A stretch of DNA of 15,105 nucleotides from CAYZZA01 sp964482685. Lineage in GTDB: Bacteria; Bacillota; Bacilli; Lactobacillales; Carnobacteriaceae_A. The stretch is taken from assembly GCA_964482685.1 (NCBI GenBank), contig CAYZZA010000027.1:1-15105 (forward strand). The letters are read 5' to 3'. Position 1 is the first letter of the stretch. The number at the start of each line of letters is the position of its first letter. Position numbers and translations under genes: made by a program. Positions 14,496 through 15,105 of the stretch are shown piece after piece. Under the pieces are notes generated by a model that was given only the letters and a program-made list of their open reading frames with translations, was not told the origin of the DNA and did not search any database.

Positions 14496-15105
14496 ATGTT
14501 TAACGATGAAGATATGGATAGCACAGTTTCTTGTTCGTTTTGTGGAAAAACACAAGATCAAGTGAAAAAAATCATTGCCGGTCCAGGTGTGTATATTTGT
14601 GATGAATGTGTAGAGTTGTGCCAAGATATTATCAATGAAGAGTTGGTCCAAGAACACTCATTTGAAATTATCGATGTGCCTAAACCAAAAGAAATCCAAA
14701 CGATTTTGGACGACTACATTATTGGGCAAAAGCAAGCGAAAAAGTCCTTGTCTGTTGCTGTATACAACCACTATAAGCGCATCAACAACTTACACGACGA
14801 CAACGAAGACGACATTGAGCTCCAAAAGAGCAACATTTGCTTGATTGGACCAACTGGGTCAGGGAAAACCTATTTGGCACAAACCTTGGCTCGTTTGTTA
14901 AACGTTCCTTTCGCAATTGCGGATGCCACAAGTTTAACCGAAGCAGGATACGTGGGAGACGACGTCGAAAACATTTTGCTGAAACTGCTTCAATCAGCCG
15001 ACTTTGATGTGGAGCGTGCAGAAAAAGGAATCATTTATATCGATGAGATTGATAAAATTGCGCGCAAAGGCGAAAATGTATCCATCACACGTGATGTAAG
15101 TGGCG
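14496..15105 (+). CDS. clpX: ATP-dependent protease ATP-binding subunit ClpX (5' part)
   Basis: The first 203 codons are present and the frame stays open at the window edge. ClpX is the AAA+ unfoldase that feeds substrates to ClpP. The N-terminal zinc-binding domain has Cys13, Cys16, Cys35 and Cys38 (CSFCGK...CDEC). The AAA+ core shows the Walker A motif GPTGSGKT (118-125), the pore-loop motif GYVGDD (151-156) and Walker B with Asp183-Glu184 (IIYIDEIDKIA). AGAGGTGAG (14481-14489) lies 6 nt before ATG 14496. The zinc domain distinguishes it from HslU. No CtsR box is seen upstream. The rest of the gene is outside the window. Confidence 0.97.
   Translation, partial: MFNDEDMDSTVSCSFCGKTQDQVKKIIAGPGVYICDECVELCQDIINEELVQEHSFEIIDVPKPKEIQTILDDYIIGQKQAKKSLSVAVYNHYKRINNLHDDNEDDIELQKSNICLIGPTGSGKTYLAQTLARLLNVPFAIADATSLTEAGYVGDDVENILLKLLQSADFDVERAEKGIIYIDEIDKIARKGENVSITRDVSG

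Overview
The window is chromosomal DNA from a low-to-moderate GC Gram-positive bacterium. The gene set and order (fabT-fabH-acpP-fabK-fabD-fabG-fabF-accB-fabZ-accC-accD-accA), FabK as the only enoyl reductase, a class C sortase and a short AccA point to the order Lactobacillales. I guess a Carnobacteriaceae/Enterococcaceae-like lineage, but the genus is not identifiable by eye. Nearly every gene is on the + strand. I see no IS element, CRISPR array, tRNA, rRNA or phage gene.

Layout. (1) 50-925 is a pilus-type (class C) sortase, closed by a terminator. (2) 926-1373 is a 448-nt spacer: the terminator, then AT/purine-rich DNA with nothing recognised, then a probable promoter. (3) 1374-1718 is a small protein with a DUF2187-like C-terminus, closed by a strong hairpin terminator. 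(4) 1858-11824 is the type II fatty-acid synthesis (FASII) and acetyl-CoA carboxylase operon. It starts with a good promoter overlapped by a FabT-type operator and ends in a strong terminator. (5) 12022-12963 is a TPR-like protein of unknown function. (6) 13071-14384 is trigger factor, with its own promoter and terminator. (7) 14496 to the window edge is the 5' part of clpX.

How the operon works. AccB, AccC, AccD and AccA form acetyl-CoA carboxylase, which makes malonyl-CoA. FabD moves malonate to AcpP. FabH starts the chain, FabF elongates it, and FabG, FabZ and FabK complete each reduction-dehydration-reduction cycle. FabT is the MarR-type repressor of such operons in lactic acid bacteria, and its likely binding site lies on its own promoter.

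The main anomalies are a frameshift in fabH that separates its catalytic Cys from its His and Asn, and a strong intrinsic terminator inside the operon between fabK and fabD. Several starts differ from the longest open frame (fabT TTG 1952, fabH ATG 2419, acpP 3450, fabD 4776, accB 7727, TPR gene 12022). The window is otherwise conserved housekeeping DNA, and I did not find a convincing new biological system in it.
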